From: Setoptus koraiensis
Taxonomy: Eukaryota > Arthropoda
Assembly (NCBI GenBank): GCA_048013815.1
Contig: CM106585.1
Location: forward strand, 19,902,001 to 19,966,000
DNA: 64,000 nt
Reading direction: 5' to 3'
The position numbers and the translations under genes were made by a program. Under the pieces are notes generated by a model. The model saw only the letters and a program-made list of their open reading frames with translations. It was not told the origin of the DNA and made no database searches. Every line of letters begins with the position of its first letter. Within the stretch, counting starts at the first letter, position 1. Positions 1 to 10,275 of this stretch are shown piece after piece.

Positions 1-1551
1 ACCGAAAAGAACAAATATTCAATTGTTAGGTTATTGGTTATTCATTTGTTGTGTCAATTGCCCCGAAGCGCGTCGCTTATCAGCGACGGCGGCCGCGGCC
101 GCGACATGTCGGGCAGGCGGCCTCAGCTAATAATGAAACAGAGTAACTCAACTCGGGGCCCTTATCGGGCCACTGGGGCCCGGCGGAGACAAAAAGGCTT
201 GGCGAGCGAGTGACGAGTATTAAGTTTGGGTGCGAGTCGCGCCGGCCCGAGCGGCCAGCAAATAAGTGGCTGCAAACAAATAAATAACCAAGCAACAAAT
301 GACAAACAAACTGTCACCGCTCACGAGAACGTCACGAGAAATTCTCGGCCGCCGACGACCGCGATAATCCGCCGACGAATATCCAGCGAATATCCAACGA
401 ACATCCGACGAACATCCAACGAATGTCCGTTGTCGCGCCGCGGTGATCTGGGCAACCCGCAACGGCCGGGCGCCACGTATCACTGTTGACTGTCGCTCAT
501 TAGGTAGGCGACCGGGCAAGCCGGCCCGAATCGCTGTTTGCAAGTTGGAAGAAGCCAGTGATACAGCAGCGGCAGCACTGATACAAACACACGCCCATAA
601 GCTAATTTCGGGCCCCGCTGGCCTGCATAAAATTATTGTTATTGGCGCAACATTCATTCGCAAATATCGGCATACATAATGTAACAGCGAGCAAGCTGGC
701 GATGTAATGGCGAGCGCCATATAATAGAAATAATGATAATCTATTTGCGAATAAATAATCATGTGTTAAGGACGCGCGCACCAACAAACAAAAAGATGAA
801 TGCCCAGTTTATCGGGCCATTCGGCTGCGGGCCCCAATAAATCGTGGCCAGGGCCGCATCATCGCGAGCTGCCGACTTGAAACACACGCCGGGCGGCCAC
901 TGGCGACAATTTTTCTGGCGGGACTGTATTGGCTGACTGTATTGGGCCGCGGGAGGCGCCGAAACGGGCGCGACAATAATTCAGCTCTCGTCAGAGGCTC
1001 GGACAAGGCCCCCGCCCCGCCCGCCACTGCCCAGACAGGGGCCGGAGGGCACCGCGGCGACTTACGTGGCAGCCTTGTGTAAGCCGTGCGGTCTAATCTG
1101 GGGCCCCTCGCGACTGGCAACTGGCGAGTCCCCAGTTGCCAGTCGTTGAGAGGGGCCAATCCGAAAATTATTCCTCGGCCTCTTATGGGGCCAAACGGCC
1201 ACTTCGGCCACGTCGGCCACTCGGTTGGGCCAGGGTTGGGCGAAACTGCCCTGTGTTCGGGGCAAGACGAGAATTCTGCGTCCATGTCCGCTGCCATAGA
1301 CACGGAATCTTTGTTTGGCTCGCCTCTTCTTTTCTGGCCTCTTTGCCAGAAACTTTTTATTCCTTCTTCTGGGCCCATTTATGTGAGTGTCGACCGTTTA
1401 TTTGTTTGTTGCTATCTTGTGTACATGGCACATTATTCACTTGTTTGTCTGTTTGCTTATAACGTTGCTTGTTGTCGCTGGTGTTTGCGCCGTTAGCCAC
1501 TCGTGAGATGATACCTTGCGTCTTTGATCACTTGAGATGGGCACAAGTGTA

Positions 1552-1576
1552 TGTGTGTGTGTGTGTGTGTGTGTGT
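1552..1576. repeat. (TG)n microsatellite
   Basis: An uninterrupted TG dinucleotide run of about 25 bases in a GC-richer spacer. No function is inferred. Confidence 0.9.
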
Positions 1577-2600
1577 CTCGGTCTGGTCGTATCAACGCGG
1601 AAATATCCAAAAAGAGCAACGGGCCAACATTAGTGCGAGACTTTGTTGTTGCGTTGCGACTTTATCTGTTTGCGAACGCGGAACACAATTGTTGGGGCCA
1701 GAAACTTTTTTTTTCGCCGTTTTTTTTTTCACTTCGATTCGTTCGCCCGGCGGACTTTGTTTTCAAGCTCTCGTCGTTGCTTGTTCACTTGTCCGCTGGC
1801 CCTCGTGTCCGTGTTGCTTGGCTGCAGTTTTGACGGCCTCGAGCACCTCCACTATCTATCCGCAGGAAGGAAATGAACTGTTGGCCGACGTTTTTATTTA
1901 ACACTAGCCGCGGCGTTAATATAATTGCCGCTGAGTGACATGTGGATTTTGCCGTCTTTTAGACCTTGGCCCTGCACAACTTTGCGCCTGCACAAAAATC
2001 TCTGGCAAATCTCTGGCAAATAGACAACAAAGTAAATGCAGACCGAATAGTAAAGTGAATAGTCGGCCAATAGAGGGATTTTTGCGAGCCTTGCCTTTCC
2101 ATCTGACATGTCCGCGCGTCGAACAGAACGCAGCGCAGAAAATTCAGCCCAAATTGAATTGAACTGAATTGAATTGAATTAGGAGTGGTGGCGTTTGTTT
2201 TGGCCTTTGCAGCAAGCCAACGAGGCCCAAAGAAAGCAAGCCAGAGTGTTTTTCACATTTGCACAAATGCCACTGCTCGCTAGGCTGGGCAGCAGCTATC
2301 TCGAACGCAGTGTGTTCTTCTTTTTCGGTCGTTGTTAGAAAACCAACAACAACTATTTACAGATTTAGATCAGGATTTAGATAATTTATATTGTTGTTGC
2401 ATGCACGCATAGAGAACATTAGATAAGCAGCTCGCTATCGTATCACTTGCATCGTGACGCCAATGTCGGGCCCCACTCTGACCGTGATCAGCTTCATTAA
2501 GCGTCACGCAAGCCGACCGGACCATCGGCGCCGGGGAGGCGCGTCCGAATTTTCGTTGCTGCCGCATTAGTTGTTTTTCCAGCTCTTGGCTGCTTTTCGC

Positions 2601-2680
2601 ACCCGCCGATCGCAAAATTGGGGCCCGCCGATCACAGAATTGGGGCCCGCCGATCACAGAATTGAGGCCCGCCGATCATC
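2601..2680. repeat. 22-23 bp tandem repeat, about 3.5 copies
   Basis: The unit carries CCCGCCGATCACAGAATTGG and is repeated head to tail with few changes; the last copy is cut short. The high identity between copies suggests recent expansion. It lies in gene-free DNA. Confidence 0.8.
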
Positions 2681-4684
2681 GAGACAGTGTGGCGTGAGAG
2701 CAATTGAAAAAACACGGCACGTCGTGCGACGAAAGTAGATGCGCCTGATTGATTATGCGACAATTATTCGGCATTGCCCTCTTGTCAAATGATCAATGTT
2801 AAATAAATAATGCTGTTTTAATCGCCTCTGGCCGGCAATGTTTCTCGCGCGGACGGCAGCAACCGAAATCTAAAATTCTGCCAAAATCTATCGTATCGGT
2901 ACAATTTCACCTGTTTTCCTTGTCAGACCCCAATCAACTGTCGATGCAGTTGATCTTTGATTGATGCAGACAATTATTGCAAACAATTATTGGTGGAATT
3001 AATGTTTGTTTCGTTCTGCATTAGCAATTCCAATGAAAGTGATACGGCATCATGATGATTAGATGCTCTATTATAATGATAATGTTTCGCGTCGTCCAGT
3101 TCGCTCACGACACAATGGCCACAAATGTCGGTCGTTGTCGGTTGGGCCCTTGCCCGACGCATACACTTTGTTGTTCATTGGTTGACTCTATTTCTCCTTT
3201 GTCGTCTATCTTAATGTGTCATCTGGTATATTCTGACTTTGCAAACTTTGCCTAAATCCGAAGTGCCCGCAAACTAATGTGCTTACGCCACCAAGTAGAA
3301 GCTGTAGCACTTAAAGTCAGCAGGGGTGCCTCTAATGAAGAGAAAATAACTTAATGGTGGCGATGATAGTACTTTTGGGTGCACTTACTTACGCTCGCCA
3401 CAGCAGCCTATGAATGGATGAAGAGAGCGCAAATTCATTCGAAATCGTCCAGACCGCTGTGGAAACAACAATGTTGCATTTGTAATGAGTCAGCGAATGT
3501 AGGCCGATCATTTGAGAAAATTTCTCTTGCCCGAGCACAACCACCACTAGACAAATTTGTTTGTTTCCGGTTGTAATTTACTTTTATACTCGCCACCGTG
3601 TGTGTGTCGTTGCCTTTCTTTATCCGCATGTGGTGACGCTAATGGTAACGCTGGCTCTCGCTTTCAATGGTCGCCTTCCTGTCGGTTGTTTGCCTAACTT
3701 GGTTACGTTGTCGTCATTAACGAGCGAGCCTCTACAGGCCAGACAAAAATCGCGTCTCAACTTAAGATTCTCAAGTTGTCCAACTGTGAATTCAAATCGC
3801 AACACAGACCAATACAGTGTAAGGGCACTACACAACATGAACACTTTGTCAGAACCGTCATATTATTGCATAATTCATACTTTAAATGTCGCGTTACAAA
3901 TGTGTGATTCACAGCCGGATATCGATAAATAGTGTGTTTGAAGAGAGCGCGTTTTGAGACCAAAAACATTCCAAACAAACTTTTTCAACACTTTCGGCAT
4001 ATCGGAATCTCTGCACTTGTTCGAGTATTTGCGTTTCGCCTCCTCTTTTCAAATCACTTCTCCAGAATGAAAAACAGCATGCGGCTACTGAAATCGATCG
4101 CACACCATACCTATCTTCCGGTCAATTTATGTCTGTTACTGGCACACAAACTGGAGATGCTGATGGCACGAAATCGGCTCGACTAGCGGGATTCGTCTTC
4201 AAGCCACAAACAATTTCGAGCGAGTCAATTTCAATTTGTGACCCCAATCGCCCTTTCTGAACGCTAATTGTATTTCGGTAGTTTCTGTTGCTGTTGTCGC
4301 TGTTGCAATAATGCTCTGTTGTTTAGCTGACCGCCGAAATAAAGTCACGCAAATATCTTGCTCACATGTGATTGTAGCGCGTGATGTTGAAATTGAAAAA
4401 ATAACAACCGATAATAACAGCCCTCAAGCCTTTATGTTGGGTGCCCAACTTTCATACATGATCGCATGGCTTGCATCATTTGCCTCAGCATAGGCCATTT
4501 TATCGGGCCAGACTATTAGATGTATTACGTATGTATTATCACAAGTGATCATGATTATTGTTGCTGTTGTTGTTATTCATGACAAGCGTGTAATCATGAA
4601 AAGAATCCAGTACAATGGATTCGACAAGTTCTTTCTTGAGGTTCTCTCTGAGAGTGCCATATGAAAAAGAACGCGCCTTTCAAC

Positions 4685-4712
4685 ATGATGATGATGATGA
4701 TGATGATGATGA
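4685..4712. repeat. (ATG)n microsatellite
   Basis: A trinucleotide run of about nine ATG units. It makes a poly-Met frame on one strand and a poly-His frame on the other, neither of which looks like a gene. Confidence 0.9.
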
Positions 4713-5416
4713 TACGTTGTTGCCCTCTCAATCCAGTGTTCGGTCATAGGGCAAACTTCTACATACAAGAGTCCATCCACCATAATGACAGCTCGAAGCC
4801 ATTGTGCGGCAATAGCAGAATAATCGGGTCACGGTGTTTTGGGTGTGATTACATAACGCACGGCGAGAGCGAGCGCAGACTGAAACCAATTGAGGCAGCA
4901 AGCCATTCTTTGGGGGCAAGAGTGAAAAAGGGTCATGAGATTGGCCGTTGAAACTGGAAAATTGAATTGAGTTGCTCGCGTCGAACTGAGCGCCATTCAA
5001 ATTAAAATGAAATAGAATTATTTCCCTTCCAGCAAATCATAGATCCCAAGCTTACGGTGACAGTTACGCAAGCAAGATTCTTCAGAAAACAATTCAATGT
5101 CCTCTGTCGTCATGGAATTCAGCTGTATCTAGCGCAGGTCGTGGTGGACGTTATTATTTGTCGTGTCAGTACAATTGAAAAATCTGCTCGCTTATCTTGA
5201 GTGATAATGCGAAACTGGTCCACTAATGGATGTAGCAATGTTTCGTTTCTTATGTGGCCAGGCAATTAGAAGAGTGCCCAATTGCCTTATCGTCTGCTCT
5301 GGTTTGTTACTTGTTGGCTTCGCCATAAAATCATTGAATTTGAACGAAAGGCCAAATTGCAGCGAAAACAAGAAAAAGTCGGGCAAGGACGAACACTACT
5401 AGTGCGTGATAACTTT

Positions 5417-5578
5417 ATGGTTCTCGTTACCATCTACATCTTGGCGCTTAATTACCATGTGCTGGCCACGGAGAAACCCCGGAAAAGGAAACGGCAAATG
5501 ATCCACGGCTCCATTGGCATGAGGAAGGTCTGGCTGGCAAATGAAATGCTCAGACCTCTAGAGAGCCAGCTGGAGTAA
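5417..5578 (+). CDS. Candidate short secreted peptide precursor
   Basis: A 53-residue frame from ATG to TAA. Residues 1-17 are hydrophobic (MVLVTIYILALNYHVLA) and could be a signal peptide. They are followed by a strongly basic stretch, KPRKRKR at about residues 20-26, of the kind prohormone convertases cut, and then a 27-residue tail beginning QMIHGSIGMRKVW. Base use in the last 110 bases is more balanced than in the AT-rich DNA around it, which favours coding. The frame stays open for 135 bases upstream of the ATG, so this may instead be the last exon of a spliced gene. I do not recognise the peptide as any named neuropeptide. It may also be chance. Confidence 0.3.
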   Translation: MVLVTIYILALNYHVLATEKPRKRKRQMIHGSIGMRKVWLANEMLRPLESQLE

Positions 5579-6500
5579 TTTTACAGTCAGTTAGTGGGCT
5601 TGAAGAGGCTGAAATGTGGAGTTTTCAAATGTGCCCCGAGTTGTCCTACGTGTTTTGATTCATTCTTTTGTATCCTTTTAATACAATATGGAATTAATCG
5701 GTACATCTAGTCATCACTATTCACAGACTCATCTTCATTCCATGAGTTCGATCCATTCTTTTCGGATATATAGTCTTCGCACTATCCGAATGAGCTTGAC
5801 ATTCGGTGCTGTCCATTGTTTCCGCCAAATGAGTGCTGAAAACCAAGAATATTTTCACTAACTTTGTAAGTCGATTCTTGCAACCTTCTAGATCCACTCA
5901 TTTCTCAATGATGTCTAATCTTGCGCCAGACAACGATAATGGTTTTTCCGAAAAAGCAACTCTTTAGACAAACTGTTAACATTAAAGAATCGAAGAAACT
6001 CTGCTGAAACATCTGAAGAAATGAATTTTTCATTTTCTTTGTGCGAACCAATTTTTCTTCTAAAATAGTTCGCTGATTTACTGGTGAGGCATGATATGTA
6101 AATATGAGTTGTTCCAGTTGATTCCACATCAAAGTCAGGTGAACTTGGTCATATTTCACAACAGCTATCTATTTTAAGATTCATTGATTTATTTTTCGAA
6201 AAGAGCAGCAAAAACACTTCTTTGTCTCTGCGACTTTCGTTGGCTGAGCGGAGCTGAGATCAAAAATAGATCCCAGCTTGAGTTAGGTTGTATCTCTAGG
6301 CAAGAGCTCAAGGAACAGATGTAGGCAATAAACTAACAAATAGGAAGAATAACCATTTATGAAAATCTCAAGTGACGTAGATTGTTCATCGGATTTGAAT
6401 TGAGGAAACGTATGGATAGAGCTGTCAAGATCAAGTAGTAACGCCAACTCTAACAATAAAAATTCTACATCATTCCAGCAAGCGGTCGAAATTATTCGCT
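5579..6500. other. AT-rich spacer and 5' region of the secreted orphan
   Basis: No gene is supported. The last 80 bases, from about 6416, resemble 10011-10083: both contain an ATAGAGCTG start and end in a TACATCATTC..CAAG segment. This looks like a duplicated 5' flank, described under the findings. Confidence 0.45.
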
Positions 6501-6947
6501 ATGAAGAACACAATCAAGGCAATCGCACCACTTCTACTATTGACTATTGTTTGTGAGGTCGTTTCACCCAGAATCGTTGATACCTGGAAGAGCAGTTGTA
6601 CAGATTGCTTTAGGACTCGTGAAACTGCTGAAGACCCTGCAGAATCAAAAGAAAATCACGACAAGAACCATGGCTTAGAAGGTGCCGATAAACAAGTTGA
6701 AGGTCTAGGTGACGGAAAAGGGGATGCGAAAAGGCAACTGAAGGACAAAATTTTGGACAAGGTGAGAACGATGCTAGAGAAGAAGCCAAAAGAAAGGAAG
6801 GGTAAAAGAGAAGAAAATGAAGGTCAACATGAGAGAGGTGAATATGAAGAAGAGGAATACGATGATTCGAAACTCTATCCGAAGAGCTATTATCCGGGCT
6901 ATGACAGTTCAGATTCAACTAATGATTACGAGTCAGAATTTTGGTAG
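6501..6947 (+). CDS. Small secreted, highly charged orphan protein
   Basis: A single-exon frame of 148 residues. Residues 1-23 form a typical signal peptide: basic start MKNTIK, hydrophobic core APLLLLTIVCEVV. The mature part has two nearby cysteines (SSCTDC, about residues 32-35), then a lysine- and glutamate-rich middle predicted to be helical or disordered, then an acidic tyrosine- and serine-rich tail ending in ESEFW. I recognise no domain and do not assign a function. A secreted matrix, cuticle, silk or salivary-type protein would fit the composition. The start is the first ATG and gives the signal peptide directly. The 5' flank is partly duplicated at 10.0 kb, where no matching coding part remains. 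Confidence 0.6.
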   Translation: MKNTIKAIAPLLLLTIVCEVVSPRIVDTWKSSCTDCFRTRETAEDPAESKENHDKNHGLEGADKQVEGLGDGKGDAKRQLKDKILDKVRTMLEKKPKERKGKREENEGQHERGEYEEEEYDDSKLYPKSYYPGYDSSDSTNDYESEFW

Positions 6948-7338
6948 ACGCAATTCGTCCTGGTATCTTCAGTAGTCCATCAGCAGAAATGTGGGTCATG
7001 GAAACGTCTATTGTCGAATGATCGAATTTCTATGGCGTAACTGGTGCAGTGATTCCCACTACCCGATACTAAAACAAGGTACAAAATGTGACTCGCTCGG
7101 TTTTCTGACTTTATTTAGAGAGGATGATCAATATTCTGATGATCGCTTGCTTGAAACAAATTTTCTCCACCGTTTTCTTGCTTCGCGTCAACTTTCTACC
7201 AATTCAATCCTCTCTATCTATACTGATGAAAAAAAAAAAACACTCATTGAGCTTTTTCGAGTGAGTCCGATCAGTGATCGGCGATCACAAGCGTGGGCGG
7301 AATTGCATTTAGCGGATGGGGTAGTCTAAGATTCTGGT

Positions 7339-7450
7339 CTTCGACGATGTGATCTTAGCAGTCGGAAGATGGCGCCTCTTGTTTCTTGCTCTTGGGGCTA
7401 CGATATAAACTTTTTCACCGGACATAGCATACGAAATTGAAAAAATGCAT
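7339..7450 (+). repeat. Promoter-like module, copy A
   Basis: This copy aligns without gaps to 10118-10216 over about 99 bases, then less well. Both copies keep AAGATGGCGCC (7366-7376 here), close to the YY1 consensus AAGATGGCGGC, and TATAAA (7404-7409 here) exactly 38 bases further on. Shared downstream bases include CGGACATAGC. The combination looks like a core promoter rather than random repeat DNA. Which transcript it would drive is unknown. Confidence 0.55.
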
Positions 7451-7843
7451 CGGGAAAAAATACTTGCAACCTTTTCTGAAAATTATGGGTGAGCCCATAA
7501 TTCACGACCTGCTTATTTGTTTACAGTGGTAGTGTATGTATTGACAACGATCTTCTGATGATGGTGGTCAGACCCGACTTCACCTCTACCGTACATGACT
7601 AATTGATTGAAACAATGTGTATGTCAATGTTTTAGACTTCAAATGCTTCAACGTATCACGTTGAGACTTTTGTCTACTGTTAGCGTTCAGCATGATGTCA
7701 GTTGTGTAATAACTATTGTGACTACGTTAGCACGCAACATGTGTTGTTTTTATTTTTGATAAACAAACATGATTGACACACTCATTGACTTGACAGCTAC
7801 ATGGATACAGCTATTACCCGGCAATTATCATTCTGTTTGGCCA

Positions 7844-7849
7844 TATAAA
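7844..7849 (+). promoter_or_regulatory. TATA box, CD36-type gene
   Basis: TATAAA in the context GGCCATATAAAGCG, about 250 bases before the ATG at 8097. A pyrimidine-rich, initiator-like TCATTTC lies about 20-30 bases downstream. The placement fits a TATA promoter with a 200-base 5' leader. Confidence 0.45.
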
Positions 7850-8096
7850 GCGTGCCAGCATTCATTTCATTTTATCATTTGTGTTTTCAACGGGTGACTC
7901 ATCGCAGGAGCTGGATTTCATTACATAATCAATTCAATGATAACAAAGGCCACCACATTATTATCCGATAACTTCCAAGACACCTGACATTCAATGATAA
8001 TTGATTATAATCAGCAATCGCTCATTTGACTCAATATAGACGATGACTCTCTGGCATGGAATCGCAAACCATTAATACTGACAGCATTAAATAATA

Positions 8097-9749
8097 ATGG
8101 CCTCCACCAGATCACATTTCTTAAGACGAGCAGCTCTCATCATAGCTGTGATAGTTTTTATAATATTACTGCTGCTAATTGGCACCCTCATATATATATA
8201 TTTTTGGTGGCCTAATTTTATACATCAACAAATCAACAAGGCTGTCTTGATAAAAAATGGAACGGAATCCATGGATAGATTCAAATCAACCAAGGGCACC
8301 AAGATGTATATGACGTTCTGGTTGTTCAATGTGACCAATCCTGATGAGGTGCAAAATAATGGAAGCAAACCAAATCTAGTCGAAGTAGGACCGTTTGTGT
8401 TCTCTGAACAGAAGGACAAAATTTTTTTGAAAAATGACCAGGAAGCGGGTTTCATAAGCTTTAAGCTAAATCGACAATGGTTCTTTGAACCTGAACTATC
8501 AAAGTTTGATCTCAATACACCCATAACTATGGTAAACGCGCCCCTTCTAGTTCTTACATACATGCTGGATCAAATGAGCTTCAACAAGTTTTTATATGCA
8601 GTCATAAATGGTATTGTCGCGATTCATCCCGAGGAAAAAGCTTTTATCACTGACTCTGCTATTAATTTCCTATTTGATGGGTCGTACCGCAAAATAATGG
8701 ACACAATAAGACGTTTACCTGGAACACCTCAACCGTGGCCAATGAAAGACAATAAATTTGGTTTTTTCTTTGACAGGAACAACACTTTTGATAAGAAGCT
8801 AGATGGAATTTTAACGATGTCTACAGGCGCGGGCTCAGCTACATCTTTGGAGCAAATCGGCCAACTTGTAGAGAGAAATTATAACGATAAGCTGGAATTC
8901 TGGCAAAACAATACTTCCTCGTGCAATGCCCTCAATGTTTCAATGGGAGAAATATATCCTCCTTTCTCCCTTTCAACTTCACCTAATATTACTCTGTTCT
9001 CCAATGATCTCTGCCGAAAGATCTTCCTGAAAAGAGTTGGCCCAGTCGTGCTAAAAGGCATAAATTCAGTCAAGTTTGAAGCCGACGAATCTAACTTTCA
9101 AAGTATAAGTAAAAATGGAGCCAATGGGTGCTATTGTATGAGCAAAACCGCGCAAGACCAATATTGGTGTCTTCAAGATGGCCTGCTTGATATGCAAACT
9201 TGCCAACAACCGGGGATATACGCATCAAATCCCTACTTCTACATGGGATCTCCAAGCCTTTCTGATCATGTCACGAATCTGCGAAAGCCTAACCATTATG
9301 AGGACTCTACCTTCATTATCTTGGAACCCAACACTGGCAATGCAGTTGCCTTCCAAGCCAGATTCCAGATGAATGCAAGATTGAGACCGAATAAATTGAG
9401 CATATTCAAATTTATTCGCGAAGAGTACATGGTGCCATTGATGCATATGAAGGAATCGGGCGAGATCAGCGATAGTATGGCTAAGGATGTGTCAACCAAA
9501 CTGGAGTTCCTCAACTATTGGGTAGTGGCAGCTATTTTGTCGCTGATTGCATTGGTTATTATTATTCTACTCTCAAGTTGTTCAATCCTCCTGGTTTATA
9601 TCTGCAAATGTGAAGGTGACAGAACTGGCGAGAGAGCGCCTCTATTGACTAACGAACAGAACTCCGAACCACAAGAAAGAATTGCCGGACAAGAACAAAT
9701 CGCCGAGCAAGAACAAATCGTCGAGCAAGAACAAATCGCCGAGCAATAA
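8097..9749 (+). CDS. CD36-family scavenger receptor, LIMP-2/SCARB2-like
   Basis: A single-exon protein of 550 residues with the CD36-family layout: short cytoplasmic start, first membrane segment at about 12-36, large lumenal domain with many N-glycosylation sites, second membrane segment at about 475-500, and a cytoplasmic tail. Family landmarks are FNVTNPDEV, VGPFVF, DLCRKIFL, the cysteine cluster NGCYC..YWC..QTC, the SNPYFYMGSP segment and IILEPNTGNAV. The tail has ERAPLL at residues 512-517, an acidic dileucine sorting signal very like the one in vertebrate LIMP-2, so a lysosomal membrane role (lipid or enzyme-receptor function) is likely. The last 25 residues are QEQIAE-type repeats encoded by an 18 bp minisatellite that continues past the stop. 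Exact orthology within the family is not settled. Confidence 0.93.
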   Translation: MASTRSHFLRRAALIIAVIVFIILLLLIGTLIYIYFWWPNFIHQQINKAVLIKNGTESMDRFKSTKGTKMYMTFWLFNVTNPDEVQNNGSKPNLVEVGPFVFSEQKDKIFLKNDQEAGFISFKLNRQWFFEPELSKFDLNTPITMVNAPLLVLTYMLDQMSFNKFLYAVINGIVAIHPEEKAFITDSAINFLFDGSYRKIMDTIRRLPGTPQPWPMKDNKFGFFFDRNNTFDKKLDGILTMSTGAGSATSLEQIGQLVERNYNDKLEFWQNNTSSCNALNVSMGEIYPPFSLSTSPNITLFSNDLCRKIFLKRVGPVVLKGINSVKFEADESNFQSISKNGANGCYCMSKTAQDQYWCLQDGLLDMQTCQQPGIYASNPYFYMGSPSLSDHVTNLRKPNHYEDSTFIILEPNTGNAVAFQARFQMNARLRPNKLSIFKFIREEYMVPLMHMKESGEISDSMAKDVSTKLEFLNYWVVAAILSLIALVIIILLSSCSILLVYICKCEGDRTGERAPLLTNEQNSEPQERIAGQEQIAEQEQIVEQEQIAEQ

Positions 9750-9773
9750 CAAACTACCGAACAAGAACAAATT
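9668..9773 (+). repeat. 18 bp minisatellite spanning the end of the CD36-type gene
   Basis: The unit GAACAAATCGCCGAGCAA and its variants encode QEQIAE. The array crosses the stop codon into the 3' region, so length change here would alter the protein tail. It resumes after a 52 bp hairpin-forming insert at 9773-9824. Confidence 0.8.
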
Positions 9774-9824
9774 AGAGCTATATTCCGGTTTACCCCGTAA
9801 ACGGGTCGGGTATCTACAGCTCTA
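9773..9824. other. Palindromic insert inside the minisatellite
   Basis: The ends TAGAGCT and AGCTCTA are exact inverse complements. Inside is a second hairpin, GTTTAC-CCC-GTAAAC. The sequence GAACAAATT occurs directly on both sides (9765-9773 and 9825-9833). The insert is unrelated to the repeat around it. It could be a tiny foldback element or a structured RNA element in the 3' region. Confidence 0.5.
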
Positions 9825-10010
9825 GAACAAATTGCTGAACAATGAGGCTCAATTCAAATAGTTTTGATAGATCCTTCTCACATCACATGTTGAAACTTAT
9901 GTTGCTTACGAAAGTTAGATGAGTATAATTATTCTATAATCTATCCTGTCTACTTATGTCCGGCCATGTGTTTTTTAATGATATAAATGACATAGTCAAT
10001 GATGAGTGCA

Positions 10011-10275
10011 ATGCTCAATAGAGCTGCTAAGATCAACTATTGACATCAATTCTGACCGTAAACATTTTGCATTATACATCATTCTAACAAGTGTTAGTCT
10101 CACAAATGGAGGCGCCCAAAATTCTGCTCTTCGATGTTGTAATCTTGCCAGTCGAAAGATGGCGCCTCTTTTTTCTTGCTCTCAGGGCTGCAATATAAAA
10201 TTTTTCATCGGACATAGCTCGGTCCGCAGACGCAGCGAAAAAAGTTTGGAAAAATGCTCCGGAAAAAGAATTGTC
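10011..10275 (+). repeat. Promoter-like module, copy B with shortened interior
   Basis: 10011-10083 matches 6416-6482 and 10118-10232 matches 7339-7450. The roughly 850 bases that separate the two parts in copy A, including the secreted orphan gene, are replaced here by about 35 bases. The YY1-like AAGATGGCGCC is at 10156-10166 and TATAAA at 10194-10199, with the same 38-base spacing as copy A. This is either an older duplicate that lost its gene or a form in which the gene never was. Confidence 0.5.

Larger units (their letters stand above)
1..5416. other. Gene-free spacer, left edge
   Basis: I see no supportable gene here. The first 2.7 kb is GC-richer, with many GGGCC-containing words and reading frames open only by composition. 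After about 2.7 kb the base use becomes AT-richer. It holds short repeats (a TG run near 1552, a 22 bp tandem repeat at 2601, an ATG run at 4685), which are listed separately. No frame has start context, splice sites and protein-like composition together. Confidence 0.5.
6948..8096. other. Spacer with promoter-like module A and the CD36-type gene promoter
   Basis: A 112-codon frame near 7.0-7.3 kb has no ATG start and no protein-like features, so I do not call it. The stretch 7339-7450 is about 80 percent identical by eye to 10118-10232. From 7.5 to 8.1 kb the DNA is AT-rich and includes a TATA box for the gene starting at 8097. Confidence 0.5.

Noticed and set aside
6991-7329. 112-codon frame between the secreted orphan and module A
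   Set aside because: No ATG start, no signal peptide or domain, AT-rich random-looking text, poly-Lys at an A-run.
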